From Actinomycetota bacterium (lineage in GTDB: Bacteria; Actinomycetota; CADDZG01; WHSQ01), in the NCBI GenBank assembly GCA_013695055.1, contig JACDBF010000143.1, positions 1 through 5,242 on the forward strand: 5,242 nucleotides of DNA. The letters are read 5' to 3'. Of the stretch, positions 4,486 through 5,242 are shown piece by piece. The notes under the pieces are model-generated. The model was given only the letters and a program-made list of their open reading frames with translations, was not told where the DNA came from and searched no databases. The stretch's first letter is position 1, and each line of letters begins with the position of its first letter. The translations under genes and the position numbers were made by a program.

Positions 4486-5242
4486 ATGCTTCAAGTGAGC
4501 GCCGTCGCCGTGGAAGTCGCCGGCCGTCCGGTCGTCGAGAACGCGACCTTCTCGCTGAACGCCGGCGACAAGGTCGGTCTGGTCGGGCGCAATGGAGCGG
4601 GCAAGACCTCGCTCCTCCGAGTTCTGGCCGGCGAGGCGCCGCCCGAGGCCGGCCGCATTGCCCCCAAGGGAGCGATCGGCTACCTGCCCCAGGATCCACG
4701 CATTCATTCGGCCCGCGGTGAGGCGGGCGCCCTCGCCCACGTCATCTCAGGGCGGGGCCTCGACGAGGCAGCCAAAAGGCTCGAAAAGCTGCGCGTGGCC
4801 ATGGAGGAGCACTCCTCGCCCGGCAATGTGGCTCGCTTTTCCCGGGCCGAGGAGAGCTATCGGTTCGCCGGCGGCTACTCGGCGGAAGCCGAGGCTAGGC
4901 GAATCGCCGCCGGGCTGGGGGTCCCCGACGATCGCCTCGATCTGCCGTTGTCGGCGCTCTCGGGAGGCGAGCGCCGACGAGTGGAATTGGCCCGGATCCT
5001 CTTTGGGGGCACCGACCTCTTACTTCTCGACGAGCCCACCAATCACCTCGACCTGGACGCCAAGGCGTGGATGATGCGCTTTCTAGCCGCTTACCGGGGA
5101 GCGCTGCTGGTCGTCAGCCACGACCTCGTCTTGCTCGATTCGGCGATCACCCGCATTCTGCATCTCGACGAGGGAGAGCTCATCGAGTACAAGGGCACCT
5201 ACACCCACTACCGCGCCGCCCGCAAGGCCGACGAAGCTCGAC
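4486..5242 (+). CDS. ABC-F family ATPase, first ATPase domain and start of linker (cut by window end)
   Basis: The first 252 residues of an ABC-F protein, a soluble twin-ATPase type without membrane domains that acts on the ribosome (EttA, Uup and antibiotic-protection members). Seen directly: Walker A GRNGAGKTS (34-42), Q-loop Q69 in YLPQDPR, signature LSGGERRR (158-165), Walker B LLLLDEPTNHLD (178-189) with catalytic E183, and switch histidine H212 in VVSHD. EPTNHLD is the hallmark of ABC-F. The region from Y235, with YKGTYTHY, is the start of the interdomain linker that reaches the peptidyl-transferase centre; the second ATPase domain lies outside. There is no long inserted arm between Q-loop and signature beyond the usual helices. 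Start chosen at ATG 4486, which opens directly into the first ATPase strand. Which ABC-F subgroup it belongs to, and whether it gives drug protection, cannot be told without the linker. Confidence 0.93.
   Translation, partial: MLQVSAVAVEVAGRPVVENATFSLNAGDKVGLVGRNGAGKTSLLRVLAGEAPPEAGRIAPKGAIGYLPQDPRIHSARGEAGALAHVISGRGLDEAAKRLEKLRVAMEEHSSPGNVARFSRAEESYRFAGGYSAEAEARRIAAGLGVPDDRLDLPLSALSGGERRRVELARILFGGTDLLLLDEPTNHLDLDAKAWMMRFLAAYRGALLVVSHDLVLLDSAITRILHLDEGELIEYKGTYTHYRAARKADEAR

Noticed and set aside
4388..4498. Short plus-strand frame overlapping the ABC-F start
   Set aside because: It lacks a ribosome site and any recognisable motif, and overlaps the ABC-F gene in another frame.

Overview
The window is 5.2 kb of compact, high-GC DNA with a strong preference for G/C at third codon positions. 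Family content (a mycothiol/LmbE-type PIG-L deacetylase, a DUF2332 protein, an ABC-F ATPase, a stand-alone response regulator) and short or absent 5' leaders fit an actinobacterium, perhaps an uncultured soil or aquatic lineage. I cannot name a genus. No RNA genes, CRISPR array, insertion sequence or phage genes were seen, and no stretch over 300 bases lacks a gene.

Left half, all on the minus strand, read from 2457 down to 1: a response regulator with a receiver domain and an unusual C-terminal output domain (1789-2457); a 119-base gap with a candidate promoter and a 22-base dyad; a membrane-anchored diguanylate cyclase with an intact GGDEF motif and I-site (740-1669); a PaaI/MenI-type hotdog thioesterase (312-719); and the start of a PIG-L family deacetylase (1-278) that carries an in-frame TGA at codon 51 and runs off the window edge. 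Gaps of 20 and 33 bases among the last three genes suggest co-transcription. The regulator and cyclase form a plausible phosphorelay/c-di-GMP signalling pair.

Right half: a classical short-chain dehydrogenase (2520-3308, plus) is divergent from the response regulator across 62 bases and converges on a DUF2332 protein (3331-4317, minus) with 22 bases between stops. DUF2332 is divergent, across 168 bases, from an ABC-F ATPase (4486-5242, plus) cut by the window end.

Points that stand out: the single nonsense codon in an otherwise well-conserved PIG-L frame; the receiver plus DUF6812-like output architecture next to a diguanylate cyclase; and -10-like hexamers placed 6-7 bases before the start codons of three genes, as expected for leaderless transcripts. 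I see no clear evidence of a wholly new multi-gene system. The response regulator/cyclase pair is the best lead.
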